DNA from: Brachybacterium saurashtrense
GTDB lineage: Bacteria; Actinomycetota; Actinomycetes; Actinomycetales; Dermabacteraceae
Assembly: GCF_003355475.1 (NCBI RefSeq)
Contig: NZ_CP031356.1
Coordinates: 992,001-1,056,000 of the forward strand
Length of the DNA: 64,000 nt
Reading direction: 5' to 3'
How positions within the stretch are numbered: the first letter of the stretch is position 1; each line of letters starts with the position of its first letter. A program made the position numbers and the translations under genes. Under the pieces are notes generated by a model, which searched no databases, was not told the origin of the DNA, and saw only the letters and a program-made list of their open reading frames with translations. Below are positions 8,887 through 16,639 of this stretch, piece by piece.

Positions 8887-9303
8887 ATGAGAGCTAGCGC
8901 AAAGATCTTCTGGATCCTAGGAGTCTTCTTCCTGGTCGTCGCGATCGCCTACGGCATCATCACGGCGCGCTACGAGCCGCTGGGCATCGAGACCGTCGGC
9001 TTCCCGGCGATGCTGGCCCTGGCGGGCCTGGCGTTCATGATCGCCATGGCCCTCTCGATCGCGGTGCGTCGTCACGACCTCGGTGCCTCCGAGCACCTCG
9101 ACGCAGAGGTCTCCGACGACCACGGCGTGCAGGGCAGCTTCTCCCCGTACAGCTGGGCCCCCCTGTGGGCCGCGGTGGGCGGTTCGCTCTGCTTCCTCGG
9201 CGTCGCCGCAGGGTGGTGGATCTTCGCCTTCGGCATCATCTTCGCGATCTACGGCGTGCTCAGCTGGGTGCTGGAGTTCTCCTCCGGTCAGCACGCGCAC
9301 TGA
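8887..9303 (+). CDS. ctaF: Cytochrome c oxidase subunit IV (actinobacterial type)
   Basis: A 138-residue CtaF, the actinobacteria-specific fourth subunit of aa3 oxidase. Four hydrophobic segments are visible, in pairs near residues 7-27 and 36-57, then 91-110 and 112-128, divided by a hydrophilic loop containing SFSPYSWAPLW, a family hallmark. ATG 8887 begins 1 bp after the ctaD stop, so the three genes form one operon. A strong hairpin follows. Confidence 0.93.
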   Translation: MRASAKIFWILGVFFLVVAIAYGIITARYEPLGIETVGFPAMLALAGLAFMIAMALSIAVRRHDLGASEHLDAEVSDDHGVQGSFSPYSWAPLWAAVGGSLCFLGVAAGWWIFAFGIIFAIYGVLSWVLEFSSGQHAH

Positions 9304-9342
9304 CGGCCTCACCGCCGGGCGGCCCCGCCGCCGCAGTCTCCT

Positions 9343-9378
9343 CGAGGGCCCCGCACCGAACTCGGTGCGGGGCCCTCG
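9343..9378 (+). terminator. Terminator after ctaCDF
   Basis: A perfect 17-bp inverted repeat (9343-9359 and 9362-9378) follows ctaF by 39 nt, built on the CGAGGGCCCC/GGGGCCCTCG arms. Confidence 0.85.
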
Positions 9379-9990
9379 TCGCTCTGCGATCGAGGTGGGG
9401 GAGGCATGGCGGTGGCGTGGAGACGGCGAGGGGGAGCGCTGTGCGGCGGTCGACGCCCCGGTGTGCGATGCGTACGTGGTCGGAGTGCTGGGGCGGGGAG
9501 TCAGGGCCCCGCGTCGAGGCTCCTTCCACAGTGCCGTGCGCGGCTGCGGCAGTGACGGCGGACGACGACGGCACATCCTCCACGGGGCACAAATGAAAAA
9601 AGACGGGATCCGTGGAACAGCAGAAAAAGTCTGTGCGACGAGGCCTGGCGGAGCAGCAGCGCCCGCAGAGGGGCAGCAGCGCCCGCAGGGGAGAAGAAGC
9701 GCCCGCAGAGGGGCAGCTCCCCCGGACGACGGAGGGCAGGGCACGCACGGTGCTACCGTGAGCGCACACGGGCATTGCACCGTCTGGATCCCCCTCCCGC
9801 GGGGGCCTGGTCCGAGCTCCGTCCCCTCCCGTCGTGGAAGGGTCCATCTCGTCGTGGCAGGAACCGCGCGGTGACGGTCACGGGGCCCTACGGGCCGTGG
9901 CGCCTGAGGGGGCTCGAGGTGCCGGGACGGACTCGACGCCTGGCGCCGGTGCAGAGGCGCACCGTGGCGCGGACACAGAGGGGGAGCGGG
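9379..9990. other. Gene-poor stretch after the oxidase operon
   Basis: About 610 bp with no ORF that looks coding. It contains an A-rich patch at 9590-9634 (runs of 6 and 5 A) that stands out sharply from the surrounding GC-rich DNA, flanked by a weak CCACGG (9580-9585)/CCGTGG (9610-9615) inverted repeat. It also holds a three-unit tandem repeat at 9651-9710 and a TACCGT -10-like hexamer at 9754-9759. A small RNA or a decayed gene is possible; nothing recognisable supports either. Confidence 0.5.
9651..9710. repeat. 20-bp tandem repeat, three units
   Basis: Three consecutive 20-bp units share the core AGCGCCCGCAG at 9658, 9678 and 9698. The period is exactly 20 bp; the outer positions vary. 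A fourth partial unit begins at 9711 (GGGCAGC). The period is not a multiple of three, so it is unlikely to be coding. Confidence 0.8.
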
Positions 9991-10266
9991 ATGATCAGCA
10001 GGGACGAGACCGTGGAGGCGACGGCCCGGCGTCGTCTCGCCCGCCTGTTCCCGGGTGATCCGGAGTGCGCCGCCGCCGTCGCCTGGGCGAAGGAGGTCCT
10101 GGGCGAGTCGGGTCTGGATCCGTCGAAGGCCCCGCTGCGGTCGATGCGCAGCCTGCGGCGCGCAGAGCGTCGGCTCGACCTGCTCTCTGCTCGCTATCTC
10201 GTGGAGCGCGCGGCGGGCCGGCCCCGACGAGGCCCGCGCGGCCCTCGCAACCCGCTGCTGCACTGA
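9991..10266 (+). CDS. Small basic hypothetical protein
   Basis: A predicted 91-residue protein starting at ATG 9991 with GGGGGAGCGGG directly upstream. It is helical in character, with acidic and arginine-rich segments (ARRRLARLFPGD, MRSLRRAERRLDLL) and a basic Pro/Arg tail. I recognise no family. It sits alone in the gap between the two respiratory operons. Support comes from the ribosome-binding site and a protein-like composition. The frame extends upstream to 9775, but those residues look random. Confidence 0.45.
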   Translation: MISRDETVEATARRRLARLFPGDPECAAAVAWAKEVLGESGLDPSKAPLRSMRSLRRAERRLDLLSARYLVERAAGRPRRGPRGPRNPLLH

Positions 10267-10417
10267 CTGCGAGGAGGGCAGTGTCCTCCGGCGCCGCGGG
10301 CCGGCAGCCTGAGGGCGCGACCCCGCGTCCATCCGTGTCGGGGAGGCCACCGCGGCAGCGGGGGAGGACCGCCCGCTGGTCGTCCTCGCGGATGCCCCGG
10401 ACGCCTCACACGCCCGT

Positions 10418-10453
10418 CCGCGCGTGCGACCCCGGCCCGCGCGTGCGACCCCG
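10418..10453. repeat. 17-bp direct repeat, two copies
   Basis: CCGCGCGTGCGACCCCG occurs at 10418-10434 and again at 10437-10453, two bases apart (period 19). Confidence 0.8.
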
Positions 10454-10488
10454 ACGCGCGAGCATAGGACCGACCGTGGCGACGACGA

Positions 10489-10525
10489 ACGGGCCCCGAG
10501 GGAGTTCTTCTCCCTCGGGGCCCGT
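10489..10525 (-). terminator. Terminator of ctaE-qcrCAB operon
   Basis: A 15-bp inverted repeat (10489-10503 and 10511-10525, arm ACGGGCCCCGAGGGA) with a 7-nt loop lies 29 nt past the qcrB stop. Confidence 0.8.
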
Positions 10526-10553
10526 GCTCATGCCGCGGTGCGGTGCCGGCCTC

Positions 10554-12233
10554 TCAGTGGACCGCCTTCTCCGCGGGGGTGCGGTAGTCGCCGCCGGTGG
10601 CCGCGTCGATGACGTGCTTCTCGTGGCCCGCATGCTCGAGCGCGGCCCGCAGCTCGGCGGGGGTGACCGGCTCGATGCGGTCCTTGAAGAAGAAGCTGGT
10701 GGCCTTGGCGCGCAGCGAGGACACACCCTTGCCCGCCTTCAGCGGCCGGTAGTCGTCGTGCTGGACCAGCACCCAGCGGTCGTAGTCGCTCAGCGGCTCA
10801 TGGATCTCCAGCATCTCGCCGCTCTGGGTGCGCACCACCCGCGAGGTCTCCTCGCCGTGCAGCGCGAGGGTGCGCTTCTGACGCTGGATCGAGAGACACA
10901 GTCGCTTGGTGATGTAGAACGACAGGATCGGCGCCACGAAGAACGCGATACGGAACGTCCATGTCAGGTCGTTGATCGACAGATCCAGGGCGATCGCGAT
11001 GAGGTCGTTCGTCGCCGCGAGCGCCAGGATCAGGTACATCATGATCCAGGCCACGCCGATGCCGCTGCGCACGGGGGCGTTGTACGGCAGATCGTTCAGG
11101 TGGTGCTCCCGGTCGTCACCGGTCACCCAGGACTCGATGAAGGGGTACAGGGCGAGGAAGCCCAGCAGCCCGCCGTACACGGCGAAGGGGATCAGCATGT
11201 TCAGCGAGATCACGTAGCCGAAGATCGTGAACTCCCAGCCCGGGATGAGGCGCAGGCCGCCGTCGGTCCAGAGCATGTACCAGTCCGGCTGCGAGCCGGC
11301 GGAGACGGGGGAGGGATCGTACGGGCCGTACACCCACACCGCATTGATGGAGGTGGTGGCCGAGATCAGCGTGATGATGCCGAAGACCAGGAAGAAGAAG
11401 CCGCCGGCCTTCGCCGCGTAGACCGGGAACACCGGGAAGCCCACGACGTTCCGCTCGGTGCGGCCGGGACCGGGGTACTGGGTGTGCTTGTGCAGCACCA
11501 GCAGCACCAGGTGGATTCCGATCAGCGCCAGGATCATCGCCGGCACCAGCAGGATGTGGATCGTGAACAGGCGCGGGATGATGTCGGTGCCCGGGAACTC
11601 CCCGCCGAAGAGCAGCATCGACAGGTAGGTGCCCACGATCGGGATGGCCTTCATCAGCCCGTCGATCACGCGCAGGCCGTTGCCCGAGAGGACGTCGTCC
11701 GGGAGGGAGTAGCCGGAGAACCCGGCCACCATGCCCAGCACCATCAGCGTGAAGCCGACGAGCCAGTTCAGCTCACGCGGCTTGCGGAACGCGCCGGTGA
11801 AGAACACACGGAACATGTGCACGAAGATCGCGACCATGAACACCAGCGCGGACCAGTGGTGCATCTGGCGGAACAGCAGCCCGCCGCGGAGCTCGAAGGA
11901 GATCTCCAGCGTGGACTCGAAGGCGCGGGACATGGTCAAGCCCTGCATCGCCTCGTAGGGCCCGTTGTAGACGACCTCCTCCATCGAGGGGTCGAAGAAC
12001 ATCGTGAGGAAGGTGCCCGAGATCAGCAGGATGACGAAGCTGTACAGCGCCACCTCGCCGAACATGAACGACCAGTGGTCGGGGAAGATCTTGCGGGCGA
12101 TGAACTTGACGAAGCCACCTCCGGAGAGGCGCTGGTCGAGCCAGTCGCCGCCCACCGCGCCGAGCTTGTACACACGCGAGGAGCTCTCGCCGTCGGAAGC
12201 CTGCTTCCGGGTGCTGGGAATCGTGGTCGTCAC
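10554..12233 (-). CDS. qcrB: Cytochrome bc1 complex cytochrome b subunit
   Basis: A 559-residue QcrB, the quinol-oxidising cytochrome b of the actinobacterial bcc complex. It has the paired His haem ligands in helices B and D (MHHWSALVFMVAIFVHMFR; FTIHILLVPAMI and IGIHLVLLVLHKH), a PDWYML motif near the quinol site, and the actinobacterial C-terminal extension with further membrane segments and a hydrophilic tail. The frame continues upstream into qcrA, but the GTG at 12233 lies 4 bp past the qcrA stop and begins the recognisable N-terminus, so I start there. It is the last gene of ctaE-qcrC-qcrA-qcrB. Confidence 0.95.
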   Translation of the reverse strand: MTTTIPSTRKQASDGESSSRVYKLGAVGGDWLDQRLSGGGFVKFIARKIFPDHWSFMFGEVALYSFVILLISGTFLTMFFDPSMEEVVYNGPYEAMQGLTMSRAFESTLEISFELRGGLLFRQMHHWSALVFMVAIFVHMFRVFFTGAFRKPRELNWLVGFTLMVLGMVAGFSGYSLPDDVLSGNGLRVIDGLMKAIPIVGTYLSMLLFGGEFPGTDIIPRLFTIHILLVPAMILALIGIHLVLLVLHKHTQYPGPGRTERNVVGFPVFPVYAAKAGGFFFLVFGIITLISATTSINAVWVYGPYDPSPVSAGSQPDWYMLWTDGGLRLIPGWEFTIFGYVISLNMLIPFAVYGGLLGFLALYPFIESWVTGDDREHHLNDLPYNAPVRSGIGVAWIMMYLILALAATNDLIAIALDLSINDLTWTFRIAFFVAPILSFYITKRLCLSIQRQKRTLALHGEETSRVVRTQSGEMLEIHEPLSDYDRWVLVQHDDYRPLKAGKGVSSLRAKATSFFFKDRIEPVTPAELRAALEHAGHEKHVIDAATGGDYRTPAEKAVH

Positions 12234-12237
12234 GTGA

Positions 12238-13314
12238 TCACAGGTCCTTGTGGATGTTCCAGAAGCTGGGCCCGATCGGCTCGGTGAAGTCACCGGGAGC
12301 GACGAGGTAGCCCTCGTCGTCGACCTCGATCGGCAGCTGGGGCAGCGGGCGGTGCGCGGGGCCGAAGATCACCTTGGCGCCGTCGGTGACGTCGAAGGTG
12401 GACTGGTGGCACGGGCACAGCATGTGGTGGGTCTGCTGCTCGTACAGCGCCACGGGGCAGCCCACGTGGGTGCAGATCTTCGAGAACGCCAGCACGCCGT
12501 CCACGCCCATCGACATGGACTCGTCGTTCTTCGAGAGCGCGGGATCGAAGCGCACGATCACGGCGGCGGCCTTGGCGCGCTCCTCGAGGTGGTGGGGCGT
12601 CTCGTGGGTGAGACCCTCGGGCATCACGTGGAAGATGGAGTTCAGCGCCACGTCCGAGAGCTTGATCGGGGTGCCGTCGTGGTCCCGCGCGAGGCGCTGA
12701 CCGGGGTTGTGGCCCCAGAAGGTGTGGTGGAGCTTGTTGCCCGGGAGCGGGCCCAGCGTGGAGAGCGGGGCGAGCACGGCGATCGGCAGGGCCGCGAGCG
12801 AGGCCACCATCGCGGTGACGATCAGCGGGCGGCGCGCGATCCCGGACTCCTCGAGGCCGTCCTGGATGATGCCGGCGGCGATCTCCCGGGTCTCGTCGGA
12901 GCTGCGGATGTCGTGGCGCTCCTCGACCATCTCCTCATCGGGCATGAGGGTCTTGGCCCAGTGCACGGCGGCGGCGCCGATGAAGAAGACGGCGATCGCG
13001 AGGCCGAGGCCCGTGACCAGGTTCGACCACCACAGGGCGCTGCTGGACTGCTCCTCGGCGAAGAGGTTGGTCCCGGTGGGGGTCACCACGAAATACGCGG
13101 CGATGAAGATGACCGTGCCGATCACGCTGAGGAGGAACATGCCGGCGACGACGCGCTCGGCGCGCTTCTCCGCGGCCTTGGAGAGATCGGCCTGACGCGG
13201 GACGTGGGGAGGCAGGCCCGGGTTCGGGAAGCCGCCGCCCTCCTTGGGGGCGATGGCGCTGACTCCGCGGGCGGGGGAGCTGCCGTCGGGATTGGTGTTC
13301 ATGCTCGCATTCAC
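12238..13314 (-). CDS. qcrA: Cytochrome bc1 complex Rieske iron-sulfur subunit
   Basis: A 358-residue QcrA. Its N-terminal part has three membrane helices, the actinobacterial arrangement. The C-terminal Rieske domain carries the 2Fe-2S ligands in CTHVGCPV and CPCHQSTFD. It moves electrons from quinol to the dihaem cytochrome QcrC. I chose GTG 13314 because GAAGG lies 5 nt upstream and it overlaps the qcrC stop as GTGA; the internal ATG at 13302 lacks a ribosome-binding site but would remove only four residues. Confidence 0.95.
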   Translation of the reverse strand: MNASMNTNPDGSSPARGVSAIAPKEGGGFPNPGLPPHVPRQADLSKAAEKRAERVVAGMFLLSVIGTVIFIAAYFVVTPTGTNLFAEEQSSSALWWSNLVTGLGLAIAVFFIGAAAVHWAKTLMPDEEMVEERHDIRSSDETREIAAGIIQDGLEESGIARRPLIVTAMVASLAALPIAVLAPLSTLGPLPGNKLHHTFWGHNPGQRLARDHDGTPIKLSDVALNSIFHVMPEGLTHETPHHLEERAKAAAVIVRFDPALSKNDESMSMGVDGVLAFSKICTHVGCPVALYEQQTHHMLCPCHQSTFDVTDGAKVIFGPAHRPLPQLPIEVDDEGYLVAPGDFTEPIGPSFWNIHKDL

Positions 13315-14111
13315 TTGGCCTTCGCCCCCAGCCAGACTGCGCAGCCCAGGAGAAGGGACAGGATGATGGTCCACGCGTACAGGCCCTCGGTCACCGGGCC
13401 CAGCGAACCGAGCGAGATGCCGCCCGGGGAGCCGGTCTCCTCGAGGGTCTCGAGGTAGGTGATGACGTCGCGCTTGTCGGAGGGGGAGAGGTTGTTGTCG
13501 TTGAACACCGGCATGTTCTGCGGGCCGGTCTCCATCGCCGAGTAGACGTGGCGGGGCTCGACGCCCGTGACGGGCGGCGCGTACTTGCCGCGGGTCAGGG
13601 CGCCGCCGGCGCCGGCCGCGTTGTGGCACATGGCGCAGTTGATGCGGAAGATCTCGCCGCCCTTGGTGGCGTCGCCCTGGCTGGTGTCCAGCCATTCGTC
13701 GGCCGGGACGGCTGGGCCCGGGCCCAGCGAGGCCACGTAGGCGGCGAGCTGGCGGGTCTGCTCCTCGGTCATCTGCGGGGGCTTGCGCGCGGCCTGCGCG
13801 CCGGAGGCCTGCATCGGCATGCGGCCGGTGCCCACCTGGAAATCGACGGCGGCGGCGCCGACACCGATCAGGGACGGCCCCAGCGTGCTGCCGTCGGCAT
13901 CCGTGAGGCCCTCGGCGTTGCGGCCGTGGCAGGTGGCGCAGTTGGCGAGGAACAGGGCCTCGCCGGCGTCGACGTCGTCCTGCGTGTAGGCCTCGGCCTG
14001 TGCCGTCTGCGGCGCCAGGGCCGCGTACAGCCCACCGGTCGCGACCAGCGCGAGCAGCAGGATCACGAGTAGCGCCATCGGGTGATGGCGACGTGCGGCG
14101 AGAGCCTTCAC
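13311..14111 (-). CDS. qcrC: Dihaem cytochrome c subunit of bcc complex
   Basis: A 266-residue QcrC. After an N-terminal signal/anchor helix it has two c-type haem domains, marked by CATCH and CAMCH, and a C-terminal membrane helix (WTIILSLLLGCAVWLGAKAK). The two haems replace both cytochrome c1 and soluble cytochrome c, handing electrons straight to CuA of the oxidase. The GTG start lies 91 bp downstream of ctaE, and the stop overlaps qcrA. Confidence 0.96.
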   Translation of the reverse strand: MKALAARRHHPMALLVILLLALVATGGLYAALAPQTAQAEAYTQDDVDAGEALFLANCATCHGRNAEGLTDADGSTLGPSLIGVGAAAVDFQVGTGRMPMQASGAQAARKPPQMTEEQTRQLAAYVASLGPGPAVPADEWLDTSQGDATKGGEIFRINCAMCHNAAGAGGALTRGKYAPPVTGVEPRHVYSAMETGPQNMPVFNDNNLSPSDKRDVITYLETLEETGSPGGISLGSLGPVTEGLYAWTIILSLLLGCAVWLGAKAK

Positions 14112-14202
14112 GGTTCGGACCTCGATTCGTGGAGGGGACGGGCGGGGGGAGGGAGGAGTGTGCGGGGCGTGCCGGGCATCGGGAGCGGCACCTCGACGGG
14201 GC

Positions 14203-14937
14203 TCAGAAGATGCTCCAGTTGAACGTCACCGGGATGACATGGCTCGGATCGCCGAGGGTCATGATCGGATCGAGCATGTACACGATGAAGAACAGCACGA
14301 TCCACACCACGTCGACGAAGTGCCAGTAGTACGAGATGCAGATCGCCGAGACCTGCTCGTGCGAGGTGAACTCCTCGGCGACGTAGGCCCGCATCAGCAC
14401 CATCAGGAAGGCGATGAGACCGCCGAGCACGTGGAGGCCGTGGAAGCCCGTGGAGAGATAGAAGACGGAGCTGAAGGGCGAGGCGGACATCGTCACGCCG
14501 TGGTGGACCAGCTCGGTGTACTCGTAGGCCTGGCCGGCCACGAAGACCGCGCCGAGCACGAAGGTGAGCTGGTACCACTCGATCATGCCCCAGCCGGCGA
14601 TGTTGAAGATCGAGCCCTCGCGGCGCTTGCGCGGGGTGAACGGCGCGCCCCACGGGAAGCGTCCCTCGGCGAGGAACACGCCCATCTGGCACGTCACCGA
14701 GCTGAACACCAGGATCGTGGTGTTCACCAGGGCGAAGCCGTGCGTGAAGTGGGACTGGCCGTCGGCGAAGGTCTCCGGCGCCATCGAGCGCAGCGTGAAG
14801 AACATCGCGAACAGGCCGCCGAAGAACATGAGCTCGCTGGACAGCCAGACGAGGGTGCCGATCTGCGTCGGGTTCGGCCGGCCGACCGCTGGGGCGGCAG
14901 CGGGGGAGGGGCGCTCAGTCAGGGTCGCAGTAGTCAC
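14203..14937 (-). CDS. ctaE: Cytochrome c oxidase subunit III
   Basis: A 244-residue CtaE with the usual helical bundle, including the conserved STGFHGLHVLGG and SYYWHFVDVVWI helices. An N-terminal 20-residue Thr/Pro/Ala leader precedes the first helix. After the last helix there is a tail of about 20 residues (DPIMTLGDPSHVIPVTFNW) beyond where the subunit normally ends. It is the first gene of the ctaE-qcrCAB operon. The GTG at 14937 has a CATAAT hexamer 6 nt upstream, so the operon mRNA is predicted to be leaderless. Confidence 0.95.
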   Translation of the reverse strand: MTTATLTERPSPAAAPAVGRPNPTQIGTLVWLSSELMFFGGLFAMFFTLRSMAPETFADGQSHFTHGFALVNTTILVFSSVTCQMGVFLAEGRFPWGAPFTPRKRREGSIFNIAGWGMIEWYQLTFVLGAVFVAGQAYEYTELVHHGVTMSASPFSSVFYLSTGFHGLHVLGGLIAFLMVLMRAYVAEEFTSHEQVSAICISYYWHFVDVVWIVLFFIVYMLDPIMTLGDPSHVIPVTFNWSIF

Positions 14938-14943
14938 GTCACC

Positions 14944-14949
14944 ATTATG
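14944..14949 (-). promoter_or_regulatory. -10 of ctaE-qcrCAB operon (leaderless)
   Basis: Minus-strand CATAAT ends 6 nt before the ctaE GTG. Confidence 0.6.
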
Positions 14950-15161
14950 TCGTGTCGTCAGATTCGGTGTGCCGGTACACGACGACCGGGCACATCGCGG
15001 GGCCTGCGCCCCGGGCGGTCCGGGCCAGCATATCCCTCCTGACGTCCTGTCACGAACCGGGACACGCTCCGGATCTGCCCTGGTGGTCGGCCATGTGCGC
15101 GGCCGTGACCGTTCCGTGATCCGATCCGTGACCGGGTCGACTCGGCGCGGTGCGGGGATGC

Positions 15162-15167
15162 GATGAT
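15162..15167 (+). promoter_or_regulatory. Possible -10 of trpD (leaderless)
   Basis: GATGAT ends 6 nt before ATG 15174. The gap is all C/G, so a G-rich ribosome-binding site is an alternative reading. Confidence 0.4.
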
Positions 15168-15173
15168 CGGGGG

Positions 15174-16256
15174 ATGAGCGAGAACTCCCCGACCTGGTCC
15201 CGTATCACCGCGCGTCTGGTGCGCGGGGACGCGCTGGAGCCCGTGGAGGCGGCATGGGCGATGGACGAGGTGATGTCCGGGGCGGCGACCCCGGTGCAGC
15301 TCGCCGGCTTCCTGGTGGCGCTGCAGGCCAAAGGTGTGACCAGCCCGGAGCTGGAGGCGCTCGCGGATTCGATGATCGCCCACGCGCGCACCGTGGAGGC
15401 GCCGCGGGACGCGGTGGACATCGTCGGGACCGGGGGCGACCTCGCGCAGACCGTCAACATCTCGACCATGGCCGCGGTGGTGATCGCCTCCACCGGCCGC
15501 CCGGTGGTCAAGCACGGCAACCGCGCCTCGACCTCGAAGTCCGGCTCGGCGGACGTGCTCGAGGCGCTCGGGGTGCGCCTGGACCTCCCCGTCGACGCCG
15601 CGGCGGGGATGGTGGAGCGGATCGGCATGACCTTCCTGTTCGCACAGGTGTTCCACCCCTCGATGAAGCACGCCGCGGAGGCACGTCGCGGCCTGGGCAT
15701 CCCCACCGTCATGAACATCCTCGGACCGATCACGAACCCGGCGCGGCCCCGCGCCAGCGCCGTCGGCGTGGCGGACCCGGTGATCGCGCCCACGGTCGCC
15801 GGGGTCTTCGCCTCGCGCGGCACCAGCGCTCTGGTGTTCCGCGGGCAGGACGGACTGGACGAGCTCACCGTCACCGCGCCCTCGGACGTCTGGGAGGTGC
15901 GCGGCGGCCAGGTGCGCGAGCACGTGCTCGATCCGTCGGAGCTGCTGGGTGTCCCGCGCAGCGGCCATGACGCGCTCCGCGGGGGCACCGCCGAGGAGAA
16001 CGCGCAGGTGGCCCGTGACCTCTATGCCGGCGAGCGGAGCGGGCGGATGGGAGCGGTCCGTGACGCGGTGCTGCTGAACGCCGCCGCGGGCGCCGTCGCC
16101 TTCGACGGGATCGGCCAGGAGGCGCAGGACGGCTTCGCGCAGCGCTTCGCCGCCGCGTTCGACGAGGTCGGTGCGGCGCTGGACTCCGGACGGCCCGCGG
16201 CCCTGATCGAGAACTGGTCGACCGCGTCCCGGGAGCTGAGCGACCCGGCCGGCTGA
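15174..16256 (+). CDS. trpD: Anthranilate phosphoribosyltransferase
   Basis: A 360-residue TrpD that joins anthranilate to PRPP in tryptophan synthesis. The PRPP/Mg loop GTGGD, the KHGNRASTSKSGSADVLEALG glycine-rich region (split here only by reading), and the HPSMKHAAEARRGLGIPTVMN anthranilate-site region are intact. The start is ATG 15174, where homology begins, although the frame is open to 15150. No other trp gene is nearby. In M. tuberculosis trpD likewise sits next to ctaE, so this is a conserved but functionally unrelated neighbour. Confidence 0.95.
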   Translation: MSENSPTWSRITARLVRGDALEPVEAAWAMDEVMSGAATPVQLAGFLVALQAKGVTSPELEALADSMIAHARTVEAPRDAVDIVGTGGDLAQTVNISTMAAVVIASTGRPVVKHGNRASTSKSGSADVLEALGVRLDLPVDAAAGMVERIGMTFLFAQVFHPSMKHAAEARRGLGIPTVMNILGPITNPARPRASAVGVADPVIAPTVAGVFASRGTSALVFRGQDGLDELTVTAPSDVWEVRGGQVREHVLDPSELLGVPRSGHDALRGGTAEENAQVARDLYAGERSGRMGAVRDAVLLNAAAGAVAFDGIGQEAQDGFAQRFAAAFDEVGAALDSGRPAALIENWSTASRELSDPAG

Positions 16257-16280
16257 CGCCCCGCGCGGAGGCGCCGGGGT

Positions 16281-16303
16281 GCCCCGGGGCCTCGGGGCCC
16301 CGG
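16281..16303. terminator. GC-rich hairpin between trpD and RAM gene
   Basis: CCGGGG (16284-16289) pairs with CCCCGG (16298-16303) in a run of G/C between convergent genes. The short stem makes this tentative. Confidence 0.35.
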
Positions 16304-16309
16304 TGTGGG

Positions 16310-16591
16310 TCAGCCGTCGATGCCGAGGTCGAACGCGGCGTCGAGATCCTTCTTGGAGTAGGTCTTGAACGCGATGTTCGTGGTGGTGTCCAGCACGCCC
16401 TCCACGCGGCTGATCCCGCCGGCGATGACGCCGGCGAGGTCCTCGTGGGCGCGCACCCGCACCACCGCGATGAGATCGACGTCGCCGGTGACCGAGTAGA
16501 CCTGCTCGATGCCGTCGATGTCGACGATCTCCTGGGCGACCTCCGGGATGCGGGAGGGGTCGACGACGATCGAGACGAGGGCGGTGATCAT
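16310..16591 (-). CDS. Stand-alone Lrp/AsnC ligand-binding (RAM) domain protein
   Basis: A 93-residue protein made only of the alpha-beta RAM domain of Lrp/AsnC regulators; there is no helix-turn-helix. It begins MITALVSIVVDPSRIPEV and has the family's VTGDVDLIAVVRV strand. Such stand-alone domains form ring oligomers that bind amino acids and may act by pairing with full-length Lrp proteins. The start is ATG 16591 with GAAGGAGA upstream. It follows the exonuclease gene by 48 bp on the same strand. Confidence 0.88.
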   Translation of the reverse strand: MITALVSIVVDPSRIPEVAQEIVDIDGIEQVYSVTGDVDLIAVVRVRAHEDLAGVIAGGISRVEGVLDTTTNIAFKTYSKKDLDAAFDLGIDG

Positions 16592-16639
16592 GGGCTCTCC
16601 TTCGACGGGCGCCGGGCGGCGCGGGCACGGACCACGAGC

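Larger units (their letters stand above)
10267..10553. other. Intergenic region between small ORF and qcrB
   Basis: 287 bp without a convincing gene. It contains a 17-bp direct repeat (10418-10434 and 10437-10453) and the qcr terminator. Confidence 0.5.

Noticed and set aside
9658..9708. Possible CRISPR array in the 20-bp repeats
   Set aside because: The units are contiguous with no spacers, only three in number, and no cas genes are present.
9260..9847. Minus-strand frame of 195 codons in the gap after ctaF
   Set aside because: Pro/Ser/Cys/Arg-rich with no recognisable domain, and it runs through the ctaF terminator and the 20-bp tandem repeats.
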